Source: Enoplolaimus lenunculus (taxonomy: Eukaryota; Nematoda; Enoplea; Enoplida; Thoracostomopsidae). From it: a DNA stretch of 64,000 nucleotides. Below, piece after piece: positions 37,301-46,926 of the stretch. A program made the translations under genes and the position numbers. The DNA is taken from contig JASANG010000331.1 of assembly GCA_030248215.1 (NCBI GenBank), positions 1 to 64,000 of the forward strand. Reading direction: 5' to 3'. Position 1 is the first letter of the stretch. The number at the start of each line of letters is the position of its first letter. The notes under the pieces are model-generated. The model was not told the origin of the DNA and made no database searches. It saw only the letters and a program-made list of their open reading frames with translations.

Positions 37301-40300
37301 TATCAAGAGTGGACGATCTCCATCTTGCAGGAGTATTGAATTTAATTAGTGATATCAAGAGTGGACGATCTCCACCTTGCAGGAGTATTGAATTTAATTA
37401 GTGATATGAAGAGTGAACGATTTCCACATTGCAGGAGTATTGAATTTAATTAGTGGTATCAAGAGTGGACGATCTCCACCTTGCAGGAGTATTGAATTTA
37501 ATTAGTGATATGAAGAGTGAACGATTTCCACATTGCAGGAGTATTGAATTTAATTAGTGGTATCAAGAGTGGACGATCTCCACCTTGCAGGAGTATTGAA
37601 TTTAATTAGTGATATCAAGAGTGGACTATCTCCACCTTGCAGGAGTATTGAATTTAATTAGTGATATCAAGAGTGGACGATCTCCACCTTGCAGGAGTAT
37701 TGAATTTAATTAGTGATATGAAGAGTGAACGATTTCCACATTGCAGGAGTATTGAATTTAATTAGTGGTATCAAGAGTGGACGATCTCCACCTTGCAGGA
37801 GTATTGAATTTAATTAGTGATATCAAGAGTGGACAATCTCCACCTGGCAGGAGTATTGAATTTAATTAGTGATATCAAGAGTGGACGATTTCCACCTTAC
37901 AGGAGTATTCAACTCGGTACATTCTTTGTACAAAAGAATATTCTGCGCGCGTTACGTTTTTGTGCGACCCTCTGATATTTGGGGGTGCCAAGTTTGCTTA
38001 ATTGACGAAGATAAATAATACTCCGAGGGCGGTTAAATACTTCACACTTACGTTCCTGGGGTGCTTTTGGTTTCTATTATACCCCAGCCCGCGTTTACCC
38101 CAAAATGATCAGGAATGGTGTTAAACTTTTTACAATCTGACGTCCAGCTAACGATTTAAAGCTTAACACCGTTCGACTCAGCTCCGCCAACTGCGTCAAA
38201 CGGTATATAATGTTGTCTAATTTTTTGACAAAACATTTTTTTGGGTCTCATGGGACATTAAGACTTTAAAAAATCGAATTTTTCAAAAATTCCAATTCAG
38301 ACGTGAAATAATCAGGGCCGGTCATGAGAAGCTGAAATATGCAAAATTGTCAAAATCCAATCATGTTTGGCCAAACGTGGGCTGGAGACCGAAGGTAACC
38401 GAAATGACTTGAGCAGTTGATGCGTTTCTGTACAAATCTATGTGTATTGAATGTTGCTGTCTTCCGTTTACGAATCAGGACAACGGGCTAAAATGCAACG
38501 CGCGCGGTGGTACATGTTATGCCATCGTACTAGCGTTTAAGTTTATATCCGGATCCGGCAAAAATTTGACATTTATCTGCGGTATTTTAACTTGTCTGAT
38601 GTGTATATAAATCAATGTCTGTATATAATTGTATAGTAATAGTATTATGTATTAGCGTTTAAGTTTATATCCGGATTCGGCAAAAATTTGACATTTATCT
38701 GCGGTATTTTAACTTGCCTGATGTGTATATAAATCAATGTCTGTATATAATTGTATAGTAATAGTACTATATGTATTAGCGTTTAAGTTTATATCCGGAT
38801 CCGGCAAAAATTTGACATTTATCTGCGGTATTTTAACTTGTCTGATGTGTATATAAATCAATGTCTGTATATAATTGTATAGTAATAGTACTATATGTAT
38901 TAGCGTTTAAGTTTATATCCGGATCCGGCATAAATTTGACATTTATCTCCGGTATTTTAACTTGCCTGATGTGTATATAAATCAATGTGTGTATATAATT
39001 GTATAGTAATAGTACTATGTATGTATATACGTAGTGTATAATATGTATAATATATTTTTAGGTGGTCAAAATTGCGCTTTGCAATGCTTCCTCATACGAT
39101 TGTACTGGAACCGCTGCAAGAATGCTTTCTGCTTGGCGTTCTCGCGTCGTTGTCAGTGAACGTTTTATTCCAGTGGAATTCGCTCATTTTCTTCCTCATT
39201 CATGTGCTTGTTTGGATGCTTCTAGATTACATTTTGTTGTCAACGATTCAGGTTAGTGACACACGCACAGTTGTACCGCATCACCGACAGTTCGTCGTCG
39301 CCCGGCAACCGGTATAATCTGAGCTGTGGTTGTCTCGGACATTTTTTTTTGTTGTTGAGCATCATTTAGGATTAGGGTTAAGCGGAAAGATCATGGGCGA
39401 AGGGTATTTTCGCCGAAGGATTCCGGGTTCGGGTCCGCGTTTTCGTTTCAAGAAATTTCGAGTCCGGTTCCGGGTTTTTGACAACAAATCATTCCGCAGC
39501 CGGGTATTACCAAAACTACCCGGAATAAAATACGCTTAGTGATTGAGCGAAGCGAAACTGCGAGCGAAGCTCGGAGTTTAGCGAAGCGTTTTATATCTTG
39601 TACTTGGGGGTCGAAAGGTGGATGTCCGTCCGAAAAGAATCTCAGGAACGGCTGAACCGATTTTGATAAACTTTTTTCGTTTGAAAGCTAATTATCCTGG
39701 GGTGTTAACCTCGCATTGGGGTTTTAGAATTTTAAGCCGTTTATTAGCTACAGGCTAATTTGCATAATTAATTAAGTCTAAATTAGGACTTTCCACAGTA
39801 TTTCACTAATTATTACAGTTAGAAGCAATCTAATTTTAGCATTAAAGAGTATTTGGGTGCGAGGAATCTGTGGACTGTTTACAAACCTCCAAAACCGATA
39901 ACTGAGCAGTTAGCTAATAGATAATTTGCATATTAGCATAGTTTATAAGCCTAAATTAGTACTTTTTACAATATTTCACTAATTATTAAGGTTAAAAGCG
40001 ATATAATTTCAGCACTAAAGGGTTTTTAGGTGCGAGGAATTTGAATAAAAAGTTTAAAAACATCCAAAACCGATAATTGAATAGTTAGCTAATAGCTAAT
40101 TTGCATATTAGCTTAATTGACAAAACAAAATTAGGACTTTTTAAATATTTCAATAATTATTAGGGTTTACTGAAGGTTTGTGGGTGCGAGGAATCTGAAT
40201 AAATTGTTTACAAACCTCCAAAACCGATAATTGAATAGTTAACTAATAGATAATTTGCATATAAGCATAACTGATAAGCCTAAATTAGGCGTTTTTACAA

Positions 40301-42610
40301 TGTTTCACTAATTAGTAGGGTTACAAGCAATCTAATTTCAGCAATAATGGTTTTCGGGTGCGAGGAATCTGAATAAATTGTCTACAAACCTTTAAAAGCG
40401 ATTATCGAATAGTTAGCTAATAGATAATTTGCATATTTGCTTAATTGATGAGACAAAATTAGGACTTTAAATTATTCCAATAATTATTAGGGTGGCTGAA
40501 GGGTTTTTGGGTGCGAGGAATCTGAGGAAATTGCTTACAAACCTCCAAAACCGATAAATGAATTGTTAGCTAATAACTAATTTGTATATTACCTTAATTG
40601 CTTATGTGTGTTCGAGCTTCGCTCAATAAATGTAGTCCCACTACTACGACTGGTTTTAATATCCCGCGTCTACATTCTGAACAGTAAAACTGTAGCGTAC
40701 CTAAATTAAATTGATTATTTGCACAACCAACGCTATCACTGTGTGAAATACATTAGAAACAAAACACTCCAAACATTATTTCCTCTTTAAGAAAACTATC
40801 GCATGTCGTATGTAAAAGCAAACTTCAGAAGGAAAAAGTTGGTCATCAGGCTTCACCTATGAGTAATAAATAACCTACGTAGATATACTTGGGTTACATT
40901 ACGAATGTTTAATTAGGAATGATTGGAATGGTCGGGATGCTGAGACATGACACGTCTCATTTTAAGTTACTAATTCGACATTTTGATTAAGTTTAATATC
41001 TTTGGTCGTAGTCAAAGATTGCTTGTAAACGATTATATACATCAAGGGTCAGGAATCTGTTCAAAATGTTAGGCTCAAGCATTTGCTCATTAAAAAAATT
41101 AAGATCATATTCAGTTTGTAAGGTATATAAATTCCGGATCCAGGTCCGGAGTTCTCTTGCAGAAAAATCCCGGTCCAGGGTTTTCTTCCAGAAAAATTCC
41201 GGTCCGGGATTATCATCCAGAAACCTCCGGGTTCGGATCCAGGTATTTATTTTTAAATATTGCAACTTTGGGTAAAACTTGTTTAATATACATTTAGTTG
41301 CTGGATGCTTTGCTTCGCTGCGCTGTGTTTTATCTTCAAAATGTCACGTTTGCTATAGCAGCGCACAGTGTGATATTTGATTATTTTTAAATTTAAAAAT
41401 TTAAGTTGCAATTACCTGTGTAGGTTTATTTGCAAGATATATTTTCATTGTACACTGGTATAAGCAAACGGTTGTTAAAAAATTGAAGATGCAAGAAACT
41501 TTTTTTAGGAATTAAACGACTCATATTTGCTGTAATACAGCAGTGTAGTATGTGAAATTGAAAAATACAAAATGTTTTTATGTAAAATGTTTAAATTATT
41601 GTTTGAAATAGCTGAAATTATTAATTAGGATAAGATTGGTTAGTTTTTGGAGATATAGGAAACAAACCGTTTTACATGTGCAAGTTTTTGCTGCGCGAAC
41701 TTGCAACTGCAAATTGCACGCAGAACTTGCAGTTCTTCATCAGCCAATGAGAAAGCAGCTGCAATAAATTATTCAGTGAAATTGTATGGGTGTTCATACA
41801 TGTGAACTAAATTCCTAGCTTTGATTTTTGATGAATTATTTGCAGCTGCAAGTTTTTCGAACGGGATTTTGGACAAAACATGCAAGTTAGTGCAAGTTGC
41901 AGGTGCAAGTTGTCGCAGCAAAAGGTTACACGTGTGAATAGAGCATAATGTATTTCGCTGATTACGTGTAAATATGTTAAATTGGGAAACTAAAATCGAT
42001 AATAGTTTGAAAATGATTAAAAATACTAAAATAATAAAAAATTATGAATAAAGGACGAGCATAAAGAAATGTTTTATATATTAAAATACTGACAGTTCCG
42101 GCATTTTTTCGGGAGAATATGTTTTTAAAATTCGGGTATGAATTTTTGTATTATTTTTTCATTATTTTTGTTTCGAAAAATCAGCTTTATACAAAACATT
42201 AGGGCGACGTAATTCAGACGTATTGTTTTGTATTGAAAGTAATCAAAAAAAAGTCTAGTAGTAATGTTAAGAAATGTTTTTTTGATACGGCAATATTTTG
42301 GAAATAACTCTAAAATTTGGCCGTTTGAAAGGAATTAAAGATGATCATTTTGTGGTTAAAATAATTTATACTGAAGAATTAATGGTGTTTTTTGTGTTAC
42401 GTTGCTTGCGTCATTTGTTTCTGATTTGCATTTCAGAACGGACCGCTTCCATTCTCGAAATTTGAATTCGTTGTCAGTTGGCTGTTTCGTGAAGTGACCG
42501 CGTTGCCGTTGTTTTTGCACTCACTGGCCAATCAAAACATCGCATGGCGAACGGGTGCGTACCGGTTGCGATGGGGCGGATTGGCGGAACAAATTCGAGT
42601 CAAAAGATAG
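25582..42610 (+). CDS. UGCG: Ceramide glucosyltransferase (glucosylceramide synthase), complete, nine coding exons
   Basis: Transfers glucose from UDP-glucose to ceramide, the first step of glucosphingolipid synthesis, in the Golgi/ER membrane (family knowledge). Coding exons: 25582-25718, 26024-26162, 26729-26831, 27100-27201, 27606-27718, 28344-28522, 36875-36961, 39062-39251 and 42437-42610. They join in frame to 407 residues (human 394). GT-A family 21 landmarks are intact: D104 (SDSDP), D156 (SDAGVR), H205 (GTAHAR), C219, D248 (AEDYF) and R284-x-x-R287-W288. Each lies exactly 12 residues later than its human counterpart (D92, D144, H193, C207, D236, R272/R275/W276), so the model has no internal indel between them. 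An N-terminal membrane anchor lies near residues 22-45, and hydrophobic segments near residues 300-350. Start: first ATG in frame with the anchor. One intron is GC-AG. The identification is very secure; exact splice positions rest on phase and consensus. Confidence 0.95.
26024..26162 (+). CDS. UGCG: UGCG coding exon 2
   Basis: Acceptor TATTTTTAG, donor GTAAGA. Contains [20 protein letters not shown] and the following [11 protein letters not shown], matching human [20 protein letters not shown] and ETFFELDYPK. This is the start of the GT-A nucleotide-binding fold. Confidence 0.95.
26729..26831 (+). CDS. UGCG: UGCG coding exon 3 (first catalytic Asp)
   Basis: Acceptor TTGTTTTCAG, donor GTAAGA. 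Reads [20 protein letters not shown] and continues through [12 protein letters not shown]104 aligns with human D92. Ends with one leftover G. Confidence 0.95.
27100..27201 (+). CDS. UGCG: UGCG coding exon 4 (DSG-type motif)
   Basis: Acceptor CTTTTTCAG, donor GTAAGA. Reads [20 protein letters not shown] and ends at LVSDAGVR. D156 is the second conserved Asp of family 21. The codon split over the junction gives Met161. Confidence 0.95.
27606..27718 (+). CDS. UGCG: UGCG coding exon 5
   Basis: Acceptor TTATTTTCAG, donor GTAAGA. Reads [20 protein letters not shown] followed by [17 protein letters not shown], matching human ADRQGFAATLEQ. Confidence 0.95.
28344..28522 (+). CDS. UGCG: UGCG coding exon 6 (His, Cys and third Asp)
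   Basis: Acceptor ACATTTTCAG. Reads [19 protein letters not shown], then [19 protein letters not shown] and [12 protein letters not shown]. Holds H205 and C219, which align with human H193 and C207, and the likely catalytic-base Asp D248. The donor is AG|GCAAGT, a GC-AG site. The nearest GT alternative (28527) breaks the frame to exon 7. Confidence 0.95.
28673..28985. mobile_element. hAT-like CCGG family, decayed
   Basis: CGATTCCGATTGCAGGC and CTCCGTCGGTTTCGC boxes are in the style of the family; the ends are eroded. Confidence 0.45.
29135..29548. mobile_element. hAT-like CCGG-rich MITE
   Basis: Left CATGGTGCAACCGGAGTTCG, right AATTCCGGTTGCACTCTG. Flanks CATGAAAT and CTTGAAAT agree at 7 of 8. 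Confidence 0.88.
29989..30177. mobile_element. TTAGGC-family MITE, inverse orientation
   Basis: CGCCAATGTTACTTTTAGGG left, CCTAAGCCTAAGCCTAAGCG interior, AAAAGTAACATGGGCC right. Flanks AAATCTGA and AAGTCTGG agree at 6 of 8. Confidence 0.88.
30985..31090 (+). repeat. Short direct repeat, CGGCATCGGCTCCGG
   Basis: GAATCGGCATCGGCTCCGGT plus AAAATTTCAAAATAA occurs twice, with a third partial copy; style of the CCGG family. Confidence 0.6.
31264..31320 (+). repeat. (TTA)n microsatellite
   Basis: Uninterrupted TTA triplets across about 50 bp. Confidence 0.95.
31658..31716 (+). repeat. AT-only tract
   Basis: TATATATTATATTATATAT-type low-complexity run. Confidence 0.9.
32407..32585. mobile_element. 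TTAGGC-family MITE in a longer flanking duplication
   Basis: Left GGCCCATGGAACTTTAAGGG, right AAAGTAATATTGGCC. ATTCCCTTGAGAATAGCGT precedes it and ATTCCCTTGAGAATTGCGT follows 5 bp after it. Confidence 0.85.
33212..33494. mobile_element. MITE with GCGGATCCAA inverted ends
   Basis: Left AGGCGGATCCAAGAATTTC; the right end TTTGGATCCGCTAGTG is its approximate inverse. The interior has repeated AAAATTTT blocks. Confidence 0.6.
34595..34868 (+). repeat. (CATA)n microsatellite with CATACGTA variants
   Basis: 274 bp of CATA tetramers, including two near-identical 80-bp sub-blocks. It opens long spurious frames on both strands. Confidence 0.97.
35274..35610 (+). repeat. Tandem 70-bp unit, about 4.8 copies
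   Basis: Units start AAAGGTACAATAATATATCA at 35274, 35344, 35414, 35484 and 35554 (last partial). Copies differ by one base or less. Confidence 0.95.
35840..36030. repeat. TCGACTCGACA repeat fragment
   Basis: AATTTCATCGACTCGACACT, then three tandem GTCGAGCGACGA(A/G)TT units at about 35970-36015. Confidence 0.6.
36288..36727. mobile_element. hAT-like CCGG-rich MITE
   Basis: Left CGGAGTGCAACCGGAATTCC, right ATTCCGGTTGCACTCTG. Flanks CTACGTAT and CTACATAT agree at 7 of 8. It lies about 150 bp before UGCG exon 7. Confidence 0.88.
36875..36961 (+). CDS. UGCG: UGCG coding exon 7 (start of (Q/R)xxRW motif)
   Basis: Acceptor TGTTTTAG, donor GTAAAA. Reads [20 protein letters not shown] then SHFHSRLS, with the Arg287 codon split across the junction. 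It corresponds to human GWRFSMSTQVAMQNSGSYS. The donor is followed within about 10 bp by a 52-bp minisatellite. Confidence 0.95.
36972..37915 (+). repeat. 52-bp minisatellite, about 18 copies, in UGCG intron 7
   Basis: Unit ATTGAATTTAATTAGTGATA then TCAAGAGTGGACGATCTCCA then CCTTGCAGGAGT. Starts about 10 bp after the exon 7 donor. Variant units (GATATGAAGAGTGAACGATT) recur in a pattern that suggests higher-order duplication. Confidence 0.97.
38531..39020 (+). repeat. Tandem 122-124-bp unit, four copies, in UGCG intron 7
   Basis: Units start TAGCGTTTAAGTTTATATCC at 38531, 38653, 38777 and 38901. The array ends about 40 bp before exon 8. Confidence 0.95.
39062..39251 (+). CDS. UGCG: UGCG coding exon 8 (RW motif and hydrophobic segments)
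   Basis: Acceptor ATATTTTTAG, donor GTTAGT. Completes RLSRW, then [20 protein letters not shown] (human [20 protein letters not shown]). Two hydrophobic stretches follow ([33 protein letters not shown]), probably membrane segments. Confidence 0.95.
39252..42436 (+). other. UGCG intron 8
   Basis: 3.2 kb. The left half is a diverged tandem repeat (39590-40620). CCGG-rich fragments lie at 39410-39530 and 41130-41250, related in style to the hAT-like family. The remainder is AT-rich with nothing recognised. Confidence 0.6.
39590..40620. repeat. Diverged tandem repeat, 150-175 bp, about five copies
   Basis: GGTGCGAGGAATCTG...CAAACCTCCAAAACCGATAA...TAGCTAATAGATAATTTGCA recurs at about 39857, 40030, 40191, 40359 and 40511. 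The left edge (GTCGAAAGGTGGATGTCCGT; GAACGGCTGAACCGATTTTG) matches 54590-55050 inverted. Confidence 0.85.
42437..42610 (+). CDS. UGCG: UGCG coding exon 9 (C-terminus, stop)
   Basis: Acceptor GCATTTCAG. Reads [20 protein letters not shown] and [18 protein letters not shown], matching human SWRTGRYRLRCGGTAEE near the C-terminus. Ends VKR-stop. No polyadenylation signal could be assigned with confidence downstream. Confidence 0.95.
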   Translation, partial: NGPLPFSKFEFVVSWLFREVTALPLFLHSLANQNIAWRTGAYRLRWGGLAEQIRVKR

Positions 42611-43230
42611 CATTTCCAGGTTGGATGAGATTTGTTGTCTCCATTTTGTTGTTAGGCATTTATGCGAGAAGCTGGGATTTTGGAAATTCGGGTGGTGAGA
42701 TTGCGTTCTATAAACATTTTCGAAGGTGAGGCTGTTGTTGGTGTTACAAGCAAACTGAATCTGTGTCTAAATTCGTTGTACAAAAATACCAAAGCGGGGT
42801 TGTCACCTGAACTTTCTGTCCCGGCTACACCTTTGGTTGTATGTTGTTGTTGTTGTTGTTTTTGCTAAATAGTTGACTGGTGATGTTAGCTTGCAGTTCG
42901 AGTATATGTATAGTTCTACGGCATATTAATATACAAACGCTGTAGCGGAAAGTCTACCATGGTTGCGTAGGGAAGTGCTTAGAACGGGCGAACCGCTATT
43001 CGGCACCTTGTTTTCTACACAGAATGTGCCCAGTTGCGCACTCTTCTAAATAGCGATTATCCACTCTTGTTTTAAGTAATGTCGGTGTAGTTTGGGCGCA
43101 GATTTATAAATTATTGTAAGTGCATATTTTGAATTTAGTATACTGTCGCATTAGGTGCAAAATTGCTATTAAGTATCGGTTCATATGTTTCGCATTTTTA
43201 GTAATGTATGTAGATGTCGTATATATATAT
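42611..43230. other. UGCG 3' flank
   Basis: Contains a TTG-rich run near 42843-42862. No gene or repeat recognised; presumably includes the UGCG 3' untranslated region. Confidence 0.4.
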
Positions 43231-43704
43231 CAGGGTGCGACCGGATACCAAAAATGACGGAGTTGGATATTCATTTAACTTCCGGCCAGAGCCGGAAGTT
43301 GCAATATTTGTTTGGCCTATGTTCCTTTTAAAGGCAACCAGATTTCCGTAGGTGCTATATAAAATAGATGTGGCTACGATTAAGGCAATTACGTTTGCTT
43401 AGGCTTAGCTACAGAATATTATTTTTACGCTGAAGTTTAGGCTTAGCCTTAGGTATAGGAATATGCTGCAATATACTGTTACGCCCTTGAAGTAATGCTG
43501 GTCATCTGGGCACATGCATCTGCATTACCTGTATGATAGAAAAAAATATGTAAAAGTAAGTCAATCAGTTGTACTAGGAACAAACACAAACGTTAGTTTT
43601 CAATTATTTTTTGAAGTTTTTATAAAAACATCCGGCAAGTTAAAAATACCAAATCCGGGTGTCGATTTTTTTGCCAGAGCCGGATATTATCCGGTCGCAC
43701 CATG
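43231..43704. mobile_element. hAT-like CCGG MITE split by a nested element
   Basis: Left CAGGGTGCGACCGGATACCA, right TATTATCCGGTCGCACCATG. Flanks ATATATAT and ATATTATA agree at 6 of 8. Interrupted at 43314-43503. Confidence 0.8.
43314..43503. mobile_element. TTAGGC-family MITE nested in a hAT-like element
   Basis: Left GGCCTATGTTCCTTTTAAAG, interior GCTTAGGCTTAGC, right GAAGTAATGCTGGTC. Confidence 0.8.
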
Positions 43705-44085
43705 ATATTATATATTAATGTGTGCTCGCTAATTATACTGCTCTGGTATACTTGTTGCCTTAATTCGTAATGATTGTTGCGTTAGCTGCGATTTGATTTA
43801 ATTATTGTACATGAAGCCGACCCAAGTACGTGATGTTTTTGTCTTCACTGCATTCTTTTTTTTACCGTGATACACAATGGCTCTGTTTGTCTTATGTGCA
43901 GGTTTTTTGTAGGGTGAGCTTGCTTGTGTAACTTGAGTATAGGGCTAATTTTGGTTTAAACCCACCTTCATAGTAGGGAACGCAACTTGCTGGCGGCATG
44001 CGAGGGATGCATTATGGCTCCAACGCCACCATGCAATCGTCTTCGCCCAAATGGACGAACAATTCGTCAACAGCGTTATAGCTTC

Positions 44086-44287
44086 GGCCCATGTTACTTT
44101 AAGGCGTGTCCAGGTTTCTGGTGGGTCCATAAAAGAGTAAGCTTAGCATCTAGATTACATTTTTTGCTTAGGCTTAGGCTTAGAAACACATTCTGGCAAC
44201 GCTTAGGCTTTGGCTTAGGCTTTGATTTAGGCTTAGGCTTAGAAATACGCTTAATCTACTGTTACGCCCCTTAAAGTAACATTGACC
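44086..44287. mobile_element. TTAGGC-family MITE
   Basis: Left GGCCCATGTTACTTTAAGGC, right AAAGTAACATTGACC. Flanks ATAGCTTC and ATGGCTTC agree at 7 of 8. Confidence 0.9.
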
Positions 44288-45026
44288 ATGGCTTCTATAT
44301 ATTAGGAAATTGTTCGGCTACTGTGTACATCAGATTCCGTTAATACCGCGTTTAGATCTATTTACAGTGTTTGCAGCTGCAATTTTTTCGTGTCATAATG
44401 TAATGCTAATAGATTGAATGCAAACATGCTGTGCAACCTGATCGTAGTTTAGTGCAAAGTTACTTTCGAGTCGGTAGTTTTGGAAAGTTATCGCTGGCTT
44501 TGAATTATAAGCATACATTACAAAATTATCTACAGATTGTTTTACATTTTGCACTGCAAGTTGCTACTCAAAAACGGCCGCATGTGGGCGGAGTCAATTA
44601 TTTCGAACGTATATATATTTCTGTACACTTTTCATATTATTGTATTAATGCTTTGATTAGCTTTTTTTATTCACGTAACTTTCTTGCTGTTTGTATATAT
44701 GCCGGATGTTGTTTGTTTGTTTGTTTGTTTTTTATTTGGCAAACACGACAAAACTGGAGGCAATGCAAATACCGGATCTGGACGCTCAATTGCGGTTTTT
44801 ATCTAACAAGATTTCATGAGGTGTTGTCAGACGTCCTAATGTTTTTTCAAGCGTGTCAAACAGGACACTAGCTAAAACCCGCATAACAGCCATCAAATCC
44901 GATAACGCGTCCGGTGTTCCGTAGACAATTAACGAGAAAATTGTCAGGCTGCATAGTTTAATGCAATTTTTGTATTATATAAATGTTTTAAATTCGAACA
45001 CGAAATTTTAATTTCATGTTTGTTAG
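44288..45026. other. No supported gene
   Basis: A 146-codon open stretch at 44431-44871 has no family signature. Contains a short (TTTG)n run near 44708-44732. Confidence 0.4.
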
Positions 45027-45367
45027 CAAGGTACAACCGGAGGTCTGCCTCCGGCTCCGGCAGAAAATAGGCCTCCGGCTCGGATAGAATTTTTGCCGGA
45101 GGTTCCGGCAGTGAAATTTTGCATAATTTTGCAAAATTTAACTGTGTACCGCGTTTCGTTTTAATTTTGTCACTAGTTTCAGGAAAGAATTTCTGAAATT
45201 TCGCAGAAAATTAGCGTAAAACCAAACAACTTAACAACATATTGCAGATATTGGCTAAAATTAACTAACTAACCGTCATTTTTACTGCCTAATTCCGCCT
45301 CACATCTGACTCCGGCAAGTTTTGTTGACCTCCGGCTCCCGTATTTTTCACCTCCGGTTGTACCCTG
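45027..45367. mobile_element. hAT-like CCGG-rich MITE with exact 8-bp target duplication
   Basis: TTTGTTAG at 45019-45026 and 45368-45375. Left CAAGGTACAACCGGAGGTCT, right CACCTCCGGTTGTACCCTG. Reference copy of the family. Confidence 0.93.
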
Positions 45368-45480
45368 TTTGTTAGCGTTGCGTTATACTTGACGTCCGGC
45401 GCCGTCCGATGCCCGCGTGCCTGTTTGTTGTCCGGAGCACTGGGTGTGATATTTGTTTAGGTTATTTAACCGTTTTGACA

Positions 45481-45610
45481 GGATTATTTACTTTAGAATC
45501 CCAGCCTAACGGGTGCGAGGCGTTTGCCATCACCACTGAGCTCTGGAAGCTTGACAATTGAGCCCGAGGCGGCTGTCACGTCTTGGGAGATTTGCACTGT
45601 GGATACATGG
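45481..45610 (-). mobile_element. tRNA-derived SINE copy
   Basis: Read on this strand it has CAAGACGTGACAGCCGCCTC, AGCTCAGTGGTGATGGCAAA and GGCTGGGATTC (B-box-like). Confidence 0.65.
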
Positions 45611-45775
45611 AGTGCTGTAGTGACCCGAATAAGAGGGGTTGGGAATTAGAACGAAACACGTCAATCAGAAAAATTTTGCAAAACTGCAAAACTTCACGAC
45701 CCGAAGGTATTTCCGGAACCTCCGGCATACCTTCTGTTGGACCCCGATATATACATGTGGTTATATAATCTGCTG

Positions 45776-45941
45776 GCCCAGTTTACAGAACAGGACCGGA
45801 ACAGTAGTATAAGCATATTCCTAAGCCTAATCCTAAACATAAGAATGAGCCTACACCTAAGCCTAAGCAAAAAATTAGTCTAACGCTTAAGTTATTACAG
45901 TCCCGCCGGAAAACGTTCCGACCCTGTTCTATACATGGGCC
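45776..45941. mobile_element. TTAGGC-family MITE, inverse orientation
   Basis: Left GCCCAGTTTACAGAACAGGA, right TATACATGGGCC. Flanks ATCTGCTG and TTCTGCTG agree at 7 of 8. Confidence 0.88.
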
Positions 45942-46263
45942 TTCTGCTGGATTAGGTTGTTGGTCAAAAAAATTTGGCTCGCTCTTTAAACTTTTACGTT
46001 TATGCTCCGCGAACACAATAGAATATATTAGAGCTGTTGGCAGAGTGAGCGTATTATATAAACCGTCGATAAAACTACTGCTTCTGGTTTTAAAGACAAA
46101 TATATATTTAGCATATTTTACGTTACGATTTTCCCATTCCTAATAAAATGCTATATTTGTGTTACATTGCTTATGAGCGCAACGTGATGTTGAATTTGAA
46201 AACTGCATATTAACGTTTAGATTTCGTGCAACAAACTAAAAGACGTTTTACTTACAAAAAAAG

Positions 46264-46926
46264 CATCCAAAATATGTCCGTATACACTCGCATGCACAAT
46301 TGGTCGTGTACCAAGTAAAATCACAGACAGAACTTTTAGGCATAAAACAAAACATTACATGTAGTGGCGTATGTAAAGCTCCAGGGCGGAACGTTTTTCT
46401 GTGGGAATAGAATAGAGTAAGCTTAAGCTTTAGACTAATTTTTAGCTTGGATTAGGGTTCATCCAAAATATATCCGTACACTCGCATGCACAATTGGTCG
46501 AGTACCAAGTAAAATCACAGAAAGAACTTTTAGGCATAAAACAAAACATTACATGTAGTGGCGTATGTAAAGCTCCAGGGCGGAACGTTTTTCTGTGGGA
46601 ATAGAATAGAGTAAGCTTAAGCTTTAGACTAATTTTTAGCTTGGATTAGGGTTCATCCAAAATATATCCGTACACTCGCATGCACAATTGGTCGAGTACC
46701 AAGTAAAATCACAGAAAGAACTTTTAGGCATAAAACAAAACATTACATGTAGTGGCGTATGTAAAGCTCCGCGGCGGAACGTTTTTCTGTGGACTAGAAT
46801 AGAGTAAGCTTAAGCTTTAGACTTATTTTTAGCTTGGATTAGGCTTAAGAATATGCTCATTCATACGCTTAGGCTTAGGAATATGCTTATAACTGTTCCG
46901 CCCGCCCCTGTTCTTTAATACATTAG
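46264..46926. mobile_element. TTAGGC-family MITE whose left arm and flank are triplicated
   Basis: CATCCAAAATAT starts three units at 46264, 46460 and 46654 (about 195 bp). Each includes CAGGGCGGAACGTTTTTCTG (third copy CGCGGCGG) and TTTAGCTTGGATTAGG. Only the last is followed by the right arm, ending near CATTAGCCCA. Confidence 0.85.

Noticed and set aside
36972-37915. CRISPR-like array
   Set aside because: The 52-bp units are contiguous without unique spacers and lie in a eukaryotic intron.
44431-44871. 146-codon open frame on the + strand
   Set aside because: No motif; lies in the gap between the two genes and contains a TTTG microsatellite.
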